DNA of 64,000 bases from Pseudonocardia sp. MH-G8 (lineage in GTDB: Bacteria > Actinomycetota > Actinomycetes > Mycobacteriales > Pseudonocardiaceae). The notes below the pieces were generated by a model. That model ran no database searches. It saw only the letters and a list, made by a program, of their open reading frames with translations, and was not told the DNA's origin. The stretch is taken from positions 1 through 64,000 of the forward strand of contig NZ_NKYF01000029.1 in the NCBI RefSeq assembly GCF_002262885.1, given 5' to 3'. This document shows positions 1 through 8,584 of the stretch, in pieces. The position numbers were made by a program, and so were the translations under genes. Position 1 is the first letter of the stretch. Every line of letters begins with the position of its first letter.

Positions 1-1188
1 GGTGAGCCGGTGCACGCGATCCACGAGTTGATCCGGTTCAACTCGCGGATGCCGGAGTTGGTGCTGGGTGATCTGCACGCGCAGGTGTCGTGCCTGCGCA
101 CCGGCGAGCGCCGGCTGCTCGACGTCGTCGAGAAGTTCGGACTCGACGCGGTGCGCCGCGGCATCGCCCGGTTCCTCGATGTCGGGGAGCGGTCCGCGCG
201 CGAGGCGCTGGCCCGGCTGCCGCAGGGCTCCTGGACCGCGGTCGACTGGATGGACGACGACGGCATCAGCGACGACCCGATCCCGCTGCAGGTCACCGTG
301 ACCGTCGACGACGCGGGCTTCCACGTCGACTTCACCGGCTCGTCGGCGGCCGTCCGCGGGCCGGTCAACCTGCCGATCGGGGCCACGATCGCCTGCGCCC
401 GCGTCGCGTTCAAGGCGCTGACCACCCCGTTCGAGGCGACCAACGCCGGCCACATGCGACCGCTCACCGTCACCGCACCGGAGGGGTCGCTCTTCCACGC
501 GGTGTACCCCGCGGCGACGTTCACGCAGTGGACCGGCAACCTCGCGGTGGAGCTGATCCTCAAGGCGGTGGCGATGGGCGCACCGGACCGGGTTGCGGCC
601 TGCTCCGGCGGCGACGTGCCGGGCTTCATGATGGTGGGGACCCACCCCGACACCGGCGCGTTCTTCGCGATCAGCAACAACGACGTCGTAGGCTGGGGCG
701 CCACGGCGCGGCACGACGGCGCGGGCCCGCAGAACCACCTCTGCCAGACCGTCGCGCACACCACGCCGATCGAGGTGCTCGAGGTCCGCAGCGGTATGCG
801 GATCGAGCGCATGGAGGCGCGCACCGACTCCGGTGGACCCGGCCGGTTCCGCGGCGGCCCGGGCATCCGCCGTGATATCCGGTTCGTCTCCGACGGCGAG
901 TTCCTCTCGGTCGTGAAGAAGACCCGCACGGCCCCGTGGCCACTCGCGGGCGGCCACCCGTCCCGCCCGACGACGGTCCGCGCGTTCCCCGGCACCGATC
1001 GCGAGGTGCTGCTCGGGACCCGGCGCATCCCCGTGCATGCGGGCGACCTCGTGACCCTCTACACCGGGGGCGGTGCCGGCCACGGCGACCCCCGGGACCG
1101 CGACCCCGACGCCGTCCGGTGCGACGTGGCCGAAGGCTACGTCTCCGCCGCGGCGGCCCGCACGATCTACGGAGTGACCGATGTCTGA
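1..1188 (+). CDS. hyuB: Hydantoinase B / oxoprolinase family protein, 5' end outside the window
   Basis: The reading frame is open from base 1, so the true start lies upstream; about 395 C-terminal residues are present, against roughly 520-580 in the family. The sequence follows the HyuB pattern, including an RFRGGPG stretch near residue 285 and a C-terminal GGGAGHGDP segment. HyuB proteins pair with HyuA in ATP-dependent opening of 5-membered cyclic amides (hydantoins, 5-oxoproline) or, in related forms, acetone carboxylation. HyuA would be expected just upstream. The stop overlaps the next start by 8 bp, so it is cotranscribed with the amidohydrolase. The exact substrate is unknown. Confidence 0.9.
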   Translation, partial: GEPVHAIHELIRFNSRMPELVLGDLHAQVSCLRTGERRLLDVVEKFGLDAVRRGIARFLDVGERSAREALARLPQGSWTAVDWMDDDGISDDPIPLQVTVTVDDAGFHVDFTGSSAAVRGPVNLPIGATIACARVAFKALTTPFEATNAGHMRPLTVTAPEGSLFHAVYPAATFTQWTGNLAVELILKAVAMGAPDRVAACSGGDVPGFMMVGTHPDTGAFFAISNNDVVGWGATARHDGAGPQNHLCQTVAHTTPIEVLEVRSGMRIERMEARTDSGGPGRFRGGPGIRRDIRFVSDGEFLSVVKKTRTAPWPLAGGHPSRPTTVRAFPGTDREVLLGTRRIPVHAGDLVTLYTGGGAGHGDPRDRDPDAVRCDVAEGYVSAAAARTIYGVTDV

Positions 1189-2449
1189 CCCCACCGACCT
1201 GCGCCTCGTCGCGACCGCGCGGCCCCGGCCCACCGGCGTCGTCCTCGTCGACGCGCACGTCGTCGACGTCGTCGCGGGCACCAGCGCCCCCGGCGCTGTC
1301 TGGGTGCGCGACGGGGCCATCGCCGCCCTAGGCAGCCGCGATGAGGTGCGCGCCGCCGCGGGGGACACCCCGACCGAGAGCCTCGACGGTGCGTACCTCG
1401 CCCCAGGCCTGATCAACATGCACACGCACTTCTCGCTGGCGTTGCCCGGCGAGCGCGGCCGCTACGTGACCGGTCTCGACGACGCCGGCATCGCGCTCCA
1501 CATGGCCGACGGCGCCCGCCGGGCCCTGCTCGCGGGAATAACGACGGTCCGCTGCGTCGCCGAGCGTGACCACGTCGACATCACCCTCCGGCAGGCCATC
1601 CGTCGCGGGGAGGCACTGGGTCCCGACATGTTCACGGCCGGGCAGGGGCTGGTCTGCACGGGCGGGCACGGGCACGGCTCGGGCAGCACCCTCGAGTGCG
1701 ACGGGCCGGACGCGTTCGCCCGCGGCGTGCGCACCCAGATCAAGGCGGGCGCCGACCTGATCAAGGTCATGATCTCCGGTGGCATCGCGGGCGAGCACGA
1801 GGGTATCGCCACCCCGCAGCTCACCGACGCGGAGATGGCCGCCGTCATCTCCACCGCCCACGCGTGGGGTCGCAAGGTCACCGCCCACGCCGGGCCGGCT
1901 GAGGTCATCGAACGCGCCGTGCGGCTCGGGCTCGACTGCGTGGAGCACGGCTACGAGCTCACCCCCGAGGTGACCGCGCTGATGGCGGAGTCGGGCACGG
2001 CGCTCGTGCCGACCCTCGTCGTGACGCGGTGCGGCGAGTTCTTCGACGAGCTGGGTGTGCCCCGGTGGATGCAGGAGCGCTCGCTCGGGGCGGGGGAGCG
2101 GCACGTCCAGTCCTACCGGATGGCGCTGGACGCAGGCGTCGAGGTGCTGGTGGGCAGCGACATGCCCCCGTTCTGGTTGTTCGAGGGCACCTCGGCGATC
2201 GTGCGCGAGATGGAGCACATGAGCTCGTTCGGTCTCGGCCCGGTCGCGACGCTGCAGGCCGGGACGATCGGCCCCGCCCGCTGGCTCGGCGCCGGCGACC
2301 GGACCGGCAGCATCGAGGTGGGCAAGCAGGCCGACCTCGTCGCCATGGACCGCGATCCGCTCCGCGACACCGCGCACTTGCGCGGCATCCGCTGGGTCAT
2401 GAAGCACGGCGAGATCGTGCGCGACGACCGGCGGGCGGTGGCGGCGTGA
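1181..2449 (+). CDS. Metal-dependent amidohydrolase (imidazolonepropionase / prolidase-like)
   Basis: A 422-residue amidohydrolase-superfamily enzyme. All expected binuclear-metal residues are visible: HTH (His81, His83), a candidate carboxylated lysine in LIKVMISGG (Lys195), His236 in TAHAG, His256 in VEHGYEL and Asp327 in GSDMPP. The family hydrolyses cyclic amides, amidines and dipeptides in the cytoplasm. The ATG overlaps the hyuB stop, so translation is probably coupled. It is a close paralogue of the enzyme at 5059-6291, sharing long identical blocks around every metal ligand. The substrate cannot be read from the sequence; HyuB next door suggests an N-acyl or cyclic amide product of the same pathway. 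Confidence 0.88.
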   Translation: MSDPTDLRLVATARPRPTGVVLVDAHVVDVVAGTSAPGAVWVRDGAIAALGSRDEVRAAAGDTPTESLDGAYLAPGLINMHTHFSLALPGERGRYVTGLDDAGIALHMADGARRALLAGITTVRCVAERDHVDITLRQAIRRGEALGPDMFTAGQGLVCTGGHGHGSGSTLECDGPDAFARGVRTQIKAGADLIKVMISGGIAGEHEGIATPQLTDAEMAAVISTAHAWGRKVTAHAGPAEVIERAVRLGLDCVEHGYELTPEVTALMAESGTALVPTLVVTRCGEFFDELGVPRWMQERSLGAGERHVQSYRMALDAGVEVLVGSDMPPFWLFEGTSAIVREMEHMSSFGLGPVATLQAGTIGPARWLGAGDRTGSIEVGKQADLVAMDRDPLRDTAHLRGIRWVMKHGEIVRDDRRAVAA

Positions 2450-2847
2450 CCGCGAGCGTGGCCGAGGAGGCGGTGCTGACCGGGATCCGCGACATGTACG
2501 CCGCGTTCCTCGACGGCGACCGCGCCCGCTTCGACCGTCATCTCGATCCGACGACCACCACGTGGGAGACCCACCTGCCGCGGCTGCTCGACCGGGCCGA
2601 GCTCGACACCTACCGGGACCGGCGACCTCCGGCGAACTCGACGGTCGCCGAGCTGCGGGTCGAGCCGCAGCGGGTGGACGTGTGGGAGGACGTGGCCGTG
2701 GTGCGCTATCTGCTGCTCGTCGCCGCTTCCACCGGTGCCGCCGTGGAGACCACCCGGGTCACCGACGTGCTGCGCCGGCGTGCGGACGGCTGGCGGATCG
2801 TGCACCACCACGCCGAGCAGATGACCGAGATCAGCCGGGCCCGGTAG
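2446..2847 (+). CDS. SnoaL-like / NTF2-fold small protein
   Basis: A 133-residue protein starting at a GTG that overlaps the preceding stop (GTGA). Its pattern is that of the SnoaL/DUF4440 group: an N-terminal helix with MYAAFLDGDRARFDRHL, a WETHLP segment, and a C-terminal strand DGWRIVHHHAEQM. The fold covers isomerases, dehydratases and small binding proteins; no catalytic assignment is possible. Position at the end of the hyuB-amidohydrolase unit suggests an accessory step in that pathway. Confidence 0.75.
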   Translation: MTASVAEEAVLTGIRDMYAAFLDGDRARFDRHLDPTTTTWETHLPRLLDRAELDTYRDRRPPANSTVAELRVEPQRVDVWEDVAVVRYLLLVAASTGAAVETTRVTDVLRRRADGWRIVHHHAEQMTEISRAR

Positions 2848-2857
2848 GGCATCGAGC

Positions 2858-3298
2858 TCAGTGTGGTCGCCGCACGGCTCCTGCCGTCTTGGGGCTGGAG
2901 AGGATCAAGGTGGACGACGGTTGGCCGTACTCGGCCAGCCGGTCGACCGTCGCCTCGAAGTCCGCCATCGACGTCGCCGCGACCTTGAGCTCGCAGCACA
3001 CGTCGCCGGTGATGCGGTGCACCTCGAGGACGTGCGGCGAGTCGGTCAGCTCGTCGAGGTGTTGCAGGACGCACCGGGGCCCGAAACAGCGCATCCGGAC
3101 GAGCGCGAGCACCGGCCACCCCGTGCCGCGGAGGTCGACGGCCGCGCGGTAGCCGGTGATGACGCCGGCCTCCTCCAAGCGGCGCACGCGTTCGGTCACC
3201 GCGGGGGCGGACATGTGCACCCGGCGTCCGAGCTCGCTGAAGGAGATCCGGCAGTCCCGCTGCAACTCGTCGAGGATCGCCCAGTCCGTGCTGTCCAC
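2858..3298 (-). CDS. Lrp/AsnC family transcriptional regulator
   Basis: A 146-residue protein with an N-terminal winged helix (DWAILDELQRDCRISFSELG, then a recognition helix around SAPAVTERVRRLEEAGVI) and a C-terminal RAM ligand-binding domain ending in TLILSSP. The GTG at 3298 is chosen because GAGAGGTGG lies about 12 nt upstream and homology begins at VDSTDW; the frame stays open further upstream without resembling Lrp. It faces away from the amidohydrolase at 3456, an arrangement typical of local feed-forward control by an amino acid or related effector. The 157-bp gap between them should hold the shared control region. Confidence 0.9.
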   Translation of the reverse strand: MDSTDWAILDELQRDCRISFSELGRRVHMSAPAVTERVRRLEEAGVITGYRAAVDLRGTGWPVLALVRMRCFGPRCVLQHLDELTDSPHVLEVHRITGDVCCELKVAATSMADFEATVDRLAEYGQPSSTLILSSPKTAGAVRRPH

Positions 3299-3455
3299 GT
3301 GATCGTCGCCACCTCTCGGGGCTCCAGGTCGTTGACCCGATCCACCTTCAGTTCGACAGGTCGATCCGACGATACTGCCGTCGATCGCCCTTTTGTCGAG
3401 CCCGGTACCCGACAGAGACTCTCGGCGGACGAGACCGGGAACCGAGGAGACGCCG
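3299..3455. promoter_or_regulatory. Divergent control region between Lrp gene and amidohydrolase
   Basis: A gene-free 157-bp stretch between diverging genes. It contains repeated TCGA-type motifs (around 3350-3410) but no convincing sigma-70 pair, so only its position supports a regulatory role. The plus-strand ribosome-binding site GAGGAGA at 3444-3450 precedes the ATG at 3456. Confidence 0.4.
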
Positions 3456-5066
3456 ATGGCTGTTGACTGGTTGCTGACCGGCGGATGGGTCGAGACGTTC
3501 GATCCGGGCGCCCCCGGCGGCACCGCGCTGGCGATCGAGGGCGGGCGCGTCGCCGCCGTCGGGTCCGACGCGGAGCTCGCTGCGCTGGCCGGGCCCGCGA
3601 CCCGACGCACGGAGCTCGCCGGTGCCACCGTCTGGCCGGGGTTCATCGACACCCACATCCACCTCGAGAAGGTGTCACACGAGCTGACGATGCTCCGGCT
3701 GGAGGCGGCCCGGTCGGTCGCCGGGGTGGTGGGCCTCGTGCACGACCGGGCCCGAAGCGCCCCCGAGCACGTCTGGATCCGGTGCTTCGCCGACACCGCC
3801 GCGTGGCACGAGCGCAACCTCGCCGAGGGTCGGCTGCCCACGGGGGAGGAGCTCGACGCGGTGTCCCCGCGCACCCCGGTCTACCTCTACCGGCGCCCCG
3901 ACCACGCGGTCATCAACACCGCCGGCGCCCGCCGCATGGCCGACCTCCTGGCAGGTCTCGCGAGCGAGTCCTACGACCCCGCCACCGGTTTCCTGCACGG
4001 ACCGGCCGTCCGGGTGGTCAACGACGCGATCTACACGCAGAGCATGGCCGACGACGAGCACCGCCTGTCCATCCTCGCCGACGCCTGCCGCACGCTGCTC
4101 CGGATGGGCATCACCGCGGTCGCGGATCCCGGCCTGGCCGGGGCGTTCGAACCGGCGTGGGCGCTGTACCAGGAGGCCCGACGGCGGGACCTGCTGCCGC
4201 AGCGGGTCCGGCTCATGAACCGCTTCGACTGGCGCAAGCCGTTCCAGGTGGAGCTCGACCGGATGCTCGCAGGCAGCGCCTTCCCGGGCGAGGGCGACGA
4301 GAGCCTGCGTGCGTGGTCGGTGAAGCTGCTGCTGGACGGGGAGTTCACGAACGCCTGGATGCGCTCGGGGGAGGAGATCGGCCCGACCAGCGCGCACTAC
4401 ACGGGCGAGGAGCTGCGGACGATCCTGACACTGTGCGCCGTGCGCGGCTGGCCGATCTGCATCCACGCCATGGGCGGCGGGGCGATCGGGGAGATCACCG
4501 CCGCGGTACGCGACGTGCGGGCGGCCGGAGGGGATATCGCTCCCGGCCAGGTGAGCATCGCGCACGCCTTCCTGATCGACGCCCTCGACGTCGTCGAGTG
4601 CGGCCGGCTGGGCATCAAGATCTCGGTGAACCCGCCGCTGGCCTACGTGTACAGCGACGAGATGCGGGCCGCCTGGGGGCCGCTGGCCGCTCGCGCCATG
4701 CCGCTGGCCACGATGGCCGCGATGGGCTTCCGCTTCGCCGCCGGCTCGGACACCCACCCGTGCGCACCGCTTCACGGAGCGCTCATGGCGGTCACCCGGC
4801 GGGCCTGGGACGGATCCAGCCTCGGTGACCACGAGGTCGTCGCGCCGCGCCAGGCGTTCACCATGTACACCCGCGACGCGGGGGACTACCTGGGTGAACC
4901 CGACCTCGGGCACCTGGCCCCGGGAGCCCGCGCGGACTTCGTCGTCTGGCCGCAGGACCCGCTCACGCTGGAGCCGAAGGACTGGCCGGTCCAGGAACCG
5001 CTGGCGGTCGCGATCGGCGGCCGCGTCGTCCACCGCTCGACCGCAGGGAGTGCCTTCGATGCCTGA
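3456..5066 (+). CDS. Amidohydrolase family protein, YtcJ-like
   Basis: A 536-residue enzyme of the amidohydrolase_3/YtcJ branch, longer than its two neighbours. Visible metal residues are HIH (His67, His69) after GFIDT, a lysine in SVKLLLDGEF, His in ICIHAMGGG, His in SIAHAFLID and Asp432 in AGSDTHP. ATG 3456 is preferred to an in-frame upstream start at 3393 because GAGGAGA sits six bases upstream and similarity starts at DWLLTGG. Family members deacylate or deformylate N-substituted compounds; the substrate is unknown. The stop overlaps the next ATG by 8 bp, so it is coupled to the 410-residue amidohydrolase. Confidence 0.85.
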   Translation: MAVDWLLTGGWVETFDPGAPGGTALAIEGGRVAAVGSDAELAALAGPATRRTELAGATVWPGFIDTHIHLEKVSHELTMLRLEAARSVAGVVGLVHDRARSAPEHVWIRCFADTAAWHERNLAEGRLPTGEELDAVSPRTPVYLYRRPDHAVINTAGARRMADLLAGLASESYDPATGFLHGPAVRVVNDAIYTQSMADDEHRLSILADACRTLLRMGITAVADPGLAGAFEPAWALYQEARRRDLLPQRVRLMNRFDWRKPFQVELDRMLAGSAFPGEGDESLRAWSVKLLLDGEFTNAWMRSGEEIGPTSAHYTGEELRTILTLCAVRGWPICIHAMGGGAIGEITAAVRDVRAAGGDIAPGQVSIAHAFLIDALDVVECGRLGIKISVNPPLAYVYSDEMRAAWGPLAARAMPLATMAAMGFRFAAGSDTHPCAPLHGALMAVTRRAWDGSSLGDHEVVAPRQAFTMYTRDAGDYLGEPDLGHLAPGARADFVVWPQDPLTLEPKDWPVQEPLAVAIGGRVVHRSTAGSAFDA

Positions 5067-6291
5067 TTCCGTCCTGTTGCACGGCTGCTCCGTGGTCGAT
5101 GCGACCCGCAGCACTGCGCTGACCGGCGCCGCCGTCTGGGTGCAGGAGGAGCGCATCCGCGCCGTGGGCACCGAGGCGGAGGTCCGGGCGGCGCTGGGGG
5201 CGCAGGAGCACCAGGCCATCGACCTCGGTGGTCGTTACCTGTCCCCGGGCCTGATCAACATGCACACGCACCTCTCGCTGTCGCTGCCCGGCCCACGGGG
5301 GGCGGCGGTGAAGCAGATGAACCCGGCGCAGCTGGTGCTCCACATGGCCGGCGGCGCGGCGGCCACCCTCCGCGCCGGGGTGACGACGATCCGGTGCGTC
5401 GGGGAGAAGGAGCACGCCGACTTCGCGCTCCGGCAGGCGATCGAGGCCGGGCACGTGCCCGGCCCGCGGATCTTCACCGCCGGCCGGCCCATCTCGTGCA
5501 CCGGCGGCCACGGGCACACGTCGTCCGGGGCGCTGGAGTGCGACGGGCCCGTCGGGTTCCGCAGCGGGGTGCGGCAGCAGATACGGGCGGGCGCCGACCT
5601 CATCAAGGTCATGATCTCCGGCGGGATCTCAGGGCAGCACGAGACGATCACGACGCGGCAGGTCGCCCGCGACGAGCTCGAGGCCGCGATCACCACGGCA
5701 CACGAGTGGAACCGGAAGGTGACCGCCCACGCGGGGCCGGCCGGGATCATCGCCGAGGCCGTGGAGCTGGGGCTGGACTGCGTCGAGCACGGCTACGAGC
5801 TCACCGACGAGGTCACGGCGCAGATGGCCGCGGCGGGCTGCGCCTACGTGCCCACCCTCGTCGTCACCCGGTGCAAGTCGTTCTTCGACGAGCTGGGCGT
5901 CCCGGAGTGGATGCAGCAGCGCTCCCTCGGCGCCGGTCCACGGCACATCGAGAGCTACCGCAGCGCGCTGGCCGCCGGTGTCACGGTGATGCTCGGCTCG
6001 GACATGCCACCTTTCTGGCGGTTCGAGGGCACGAGCGCGGCGGTGCGGGAGCTGGAGCACATGGCGGAGAACGGGCTGGACGCGCCCGCGGCCCTGGCCG
6101 CCGCCACGCTCGTGCCGGCGACATGGCTGGGTGCGCAGGACGACGTGGGATCGGTCGAGGTCGGGAAGTTCGCCGACCTGGTCGCGACCGCCGGTGATCC
6201 GTCCGCCGACGTGTCCACCTACCGGTCGACCTCCTGGGTGATGAAGGGTGGCCGGGTGGTGCGGGATGACACCCGGGTTGCCGGCGCCTGA
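5059..6291 (+). CDS. Metal-dependent amidohydrolase, paralogue of 1181-2449
   Basis: A 410-residue enzyme with the same motif set as the 422-residue amidohydrolase: HTH (His69, His71), LIKVMISGG, TAHAGPAG, CVEHGYEL and GSDMPPFW. Large parts of the two proteins are identical by eye, so they come from a duplication. The ATG overlaps the preceding stop by 8 bp and GCAGGGAG precedes it. Retention of two near-twins beside a more distant third family member suggests related but different amide substrates, or successive hydrolytic steps. Confidence 0.88.
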   Translation: MPDSVLLHGCSVVDATRSTALTGAAVWVQEERIRAVGTEAEVRAALGAQEHQAIDLGGRYLSPGLINMHTHLSLSLPGPRGAAVKQMNPAQLVLHMAGGAAATLRAGVTTIRCVGEKEHADFALRQAIEAGHVPGPRIFTAGRPISCTGGHGHTSSGALECDGPVGFRSGVRQQIRAGADLIKVMISGGISGQHETITTRQVARDELEAAITTAHEWNRKVTAHAGPAGIIAEAVELGLDCVEHGYELTDEVTAQMAAAGCAYVPTLVVTRCKSFFDELGVPEWMQQRSLGAGPRHIESYRSALAAGVTVMLGSDMPPFWRFEGTSAAVRELEHMAENGLDAPAALAAATLVPATWLGAQDDVGSVEVGKFADLVATAGDPSADVSTYRSTSWVMKGGRVVRDDTRVAGA

Positions 6292-6301
6292 CGGGGATGG
6301 G

Positions 6302-6838
6302 TCAGGGGATCGGCGGGGTCACCGCGAGCAGGTATTCGGCAGGCGCGTCTGTGTCGTTGAGGTACCGGTGCGGGCGCCGGGAGTCGAACGTGAGGCTCTC
6401 ACCGGTGTCCAGGTCGTACCGCACGCCGTCGACCTCGGCGGCCATCCGCCCGACGACGACCACCGCGCACTCGGTCGACGGGTGGGCCCAGGGCTCCTCG
6501 GACGTGCACTGCCCGGGAGCCAGCCGGCCGTGGAGGACCTCCAGGTCCGATCGGCCGGGCGTGAGCCGTTCGTAGGACATCAGGCCGACCCCGGCCGAGA
6601 GTAGCGGGCGGCGACCCGGACGGCTGTGGTGCACGTCCGCCGGCGGGGACTCCGCGAACAGGGTGGGCAGGTCCGCGCCGAGCACCGCGGCCAGCTTGCG
6701 GATCGTGCTGAGGCTGGGGTCGGTGGCGCCGCGTTCCACCTGGCTGAGCAAGGCGGCCGACAGCCCGGTGGCCTCGGCGAGCTGGCGCAGGGACAGCCCG
6801 CGTTGCTTGCGCAGTGTCCGAACTTGCTCGTTGAGCAC
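6302..6838 (-). CDS. XRE-family regulator with C-terminal cupin
   Basis: A 178-residue protein: an N-terminal Cro/C1 helix-turn-helix (RGLSLRQLAEATGLSAALLSQVERG, residues about 14-38) followed by a small cupin_2 sensor domain (about 80-175) with ECAVVVVGRMAAEVDG and LTFDSRRPHRYLN. This class (for example PuuR-like regulators) senses small amines, amino acids or amides. The start is GTG. It diverges from the ABC-importer operon across a gap carrying a 17-bp imperfect palindrome, so it most likely controls that operon and itself. Confidence 0.88.
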   Translation of the reverse strand: MLNEQVRTLRKQRGLSLRQLAEATGLSAALLSQVERGATDPSLSTIRKLAAVLGADLPTLFAESPPADVHHSRPGRRPLLSAGVGLMSYERLTPGRSDLEVLHGRLAPGQCTSEEPWAHPSTECAVVVVGRMAAEVDGVRYDLDTGESLTFDSRRPHRYLNDTDAPAEYLLAVTPPIP

Positions 6839-6886
6839 GCTGATCCCCCCGGCAGACCTGTCTCGGCCTCTGTTACAAGCTGTTCA

Positions 6887-6920
6887 TTGACTCTATCTTT
6901 TTGTACAGTCACACTATACG
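6887..6920 (+). promoter_or_regulatory. Candidate promoter and operator for the ABC importer
   Basis: The gap between the XRE-cupin gene and the importer is unusually AT-rich for this DNA. A TTGACT hexamer (6887-6892) could be a -35 box, with a weak -10 (CACTAT, 6912-6917) 19 bases on. Overlapping it is the imperfect palindrome GTACAGT-CAC-ACTATAC (6903-6919; 6 of 7 arm positions pair), a plausible site for a dimeric XRE repressor. Confidence 0.45.
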
Positions 6921-6958
6921 CGCTGGTTGGTCAGCTCCCCTCCTGCGCAAGGATGCCC

Positions 6959-8584
6959 ATGCCGAACAGTTCCCGAGTCGCCGTTCGACCGGCTCTCCTC
7001 CGCTACGGCATCGCGTTCGCGGCCGCTGCGCTGCTCGCCAGTGGCTGCACCGCAGGTGCCGGAGGTGGCGGAGGTGGGGGTGACGCCGGGGGAACGTTGC
7101 TGGTGAACACCTCGTTCGTCTACTCGACCCTCGACCCGGGGCAGGTCTACGAGCAGACCGGCTACCTGGCCATCCACTCGCTCTACGACTCGCTCATGAC
7201 CTTCGAGGGTGGGGACGTCAGCGAGCCGGTGCCTGACCTCGCCGAGTCCTACGAGGCCTCCGACGACGGGACGACCTACACATTCACGCTCCGCGACGGC
7301 GCGGTCTTCTCGGACGGCTCTCCGGTGACCTCCGAGGAGGTCCTGTTCTCCCTCAGTCGCATGCAGAACCTCAAGGCGAGCGGCGCGAACTTCTTCGCGG
7401 GGCTCTCCTTCTCGGCGCCCGACGACCGCACGGTCGTCGTCACGTCCGACCGCCCCACCGCGGAGGTGCCGGCCCTCATGGCGATGCCGGTCTCCAGCGT
7501 CCTCAACTCCGAGGTGGCCCGGGCCAATGGGGCCACCGACGCCGCGGACGCCGCCGCGTCCGACACCGCCCAGTCCTTCCTCGACGGCACCTCCGTCGGC
7601 AGCGGGCCGTACGTGCTCGAGCGCAACGACCCCGGCAACGAGATCGTCCTGACCGCCAACGAGGCCTACCAGGGCGAGGCGCCCGGCTATGCGCGGGTCG
7701 TGATCCGCAACGCGGACGCGCAGAACCAGCAGCTGTCGATCAGCCGTTCCGCCGGTGCCGAGATCGCGATCGACGTGGCGGGCAGCCTGCTGGAGGGGTT
7801 GCCGGAGACGGTGCGCGTCTCCCAGGTCAAGGACACCCTGTACATGCTCTACATGAACACCGACCCCGCGGTGTCCCCGGCGACGGCGAACCCCGACTGG
7901 GTGGCGGCCCTGCGCCGGTCGCTCGACTACGAGGGCCTGGCCGCGCAGTTCGGCCAGGGCGGCGGGCGGGTCGGCGGCTTCATCGCCGACGCCTACCCGG
8001 GCGCTCTCCCGGTGGAGGAGGGGCCAGTGCGGGACCTGGATGCCGCGAAGGCGAGCCTCGCCGCGTCCGGCGTGGGGGACACCCCGGTGCGCTTCATCTA
8101 CCCGGCCATCACCTACCGCGGCGTCGACCTGGGCACCGTCGCGACCAAGGTGCAGGGCGACGCGGCGGAGGCCGGCATCCGGCTCGAGCTCACCCCGCTG
8201 GCCATGCCGGCCTTCCTCGAGGAGCAGCGCGGCGGCAACGTCGTGTTGGGGTTCACGCCACACGCGCTGTCCTACCCGCGGCCGGAGTCGCTGGTGCGGC
8301 AGCTGAGTCCGGGCGGCGTCAACGCCCAACGGGTCCGGTGGAGCAGCGGGCCCGCCGCCGAGGAGGTCACCGGCCTCGCGGACGAGGCGCTCGCCGCGGT
8401 CGATGCCGATGCGCTCGAGCAGGCACTCGCGGAATGGCAGCACGCGATGGCGGCCGGCTCTCCGTACGTGCCGTTCGCCCAGAACTCGGGCACCGTGGTG
8501 TCGACCGCGGACGTCGTCGGCGCCGACTACACGCCCGCCGGCTGGATCGTGGACCTCGCCGCCGTGAAGCCGGGACCGGTATGA
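6959..8584 (+). CDS. ABC transporter substrate-binding lipoprotein, peptide/nickel family
   Basis: A 541-residue family 5 extracellular solute-binding protein. The signal peptide has a basic start, a hydrophobic core and the lipobox LASGC with Cys30 as the lipidated residue, followed by a Gly-rich linker. The mature part has the typical opening (STLDPGQVYEQTGYLAIHSLYDSL). ATG 6959 is chosen over ATG 6953 because AAGGA (6949-6953) is correctly spaced only for the former. It overlaps the first permease by 4 bp, so this is the first gene of a five-gene importer operon. Related proteins bind dipeptides, oligopeptides or opine-like amides. Confidence 0.9.
   Translation: MPNSSRVAVRPALLRYGIAFAAAALLASGCTAGAGGGGGGGDAGGTLLVNTSFVYSTLDPGQVYEQTGYLAIHSLYDSLMTFEGGDVSEPVPDLAESYEASDDGTTYTFTLRDGAVFSDGSPVTSEEVLFSLSRMQNLKASGANFFAGLSFSAPDDRTVVVTSDRPTAEVPALMAMPVSSVLNSEVARANGATDAADAAASDTAQSFLDGTSVGSGPYVLERNDPGNEIVLTANEAYQGEAPGYARVVIRNADAQNQQLSISRSAGAEIAIDVAGSLLEGLPETVRVSQVKDTLYMLYMNTDPAVSPATANPDWVAALRRSLDYEGLAAQFGQGGGRVGGFIADAYPGALPVEEGPVRDLDAAKASLAASGVGDTPVRFIYPAITYRGVDLGTVATKVQGDAAEAGIRLELTPLAMPAFLEEQRGGNVVLGFTPHALSYPRPESLVRQLSPGGVNAQRVRWSSGPAAEEVTGLADEALAAVDADALEQALAEWQHAMAAGSPYVPFAQNSGTVVSTADVVGADYTPAGWIVDLAAVKPGPV

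Noticed and set aside
90..875. Long open frames antisense or out of frame within the real genes throughout the window, some over 300 codons
   Set aside because: High GC makes stop codons rare in alternative frames; these are Arg/Ala/Pro/Gly-rich without family motifs and overlap well-supported genes.
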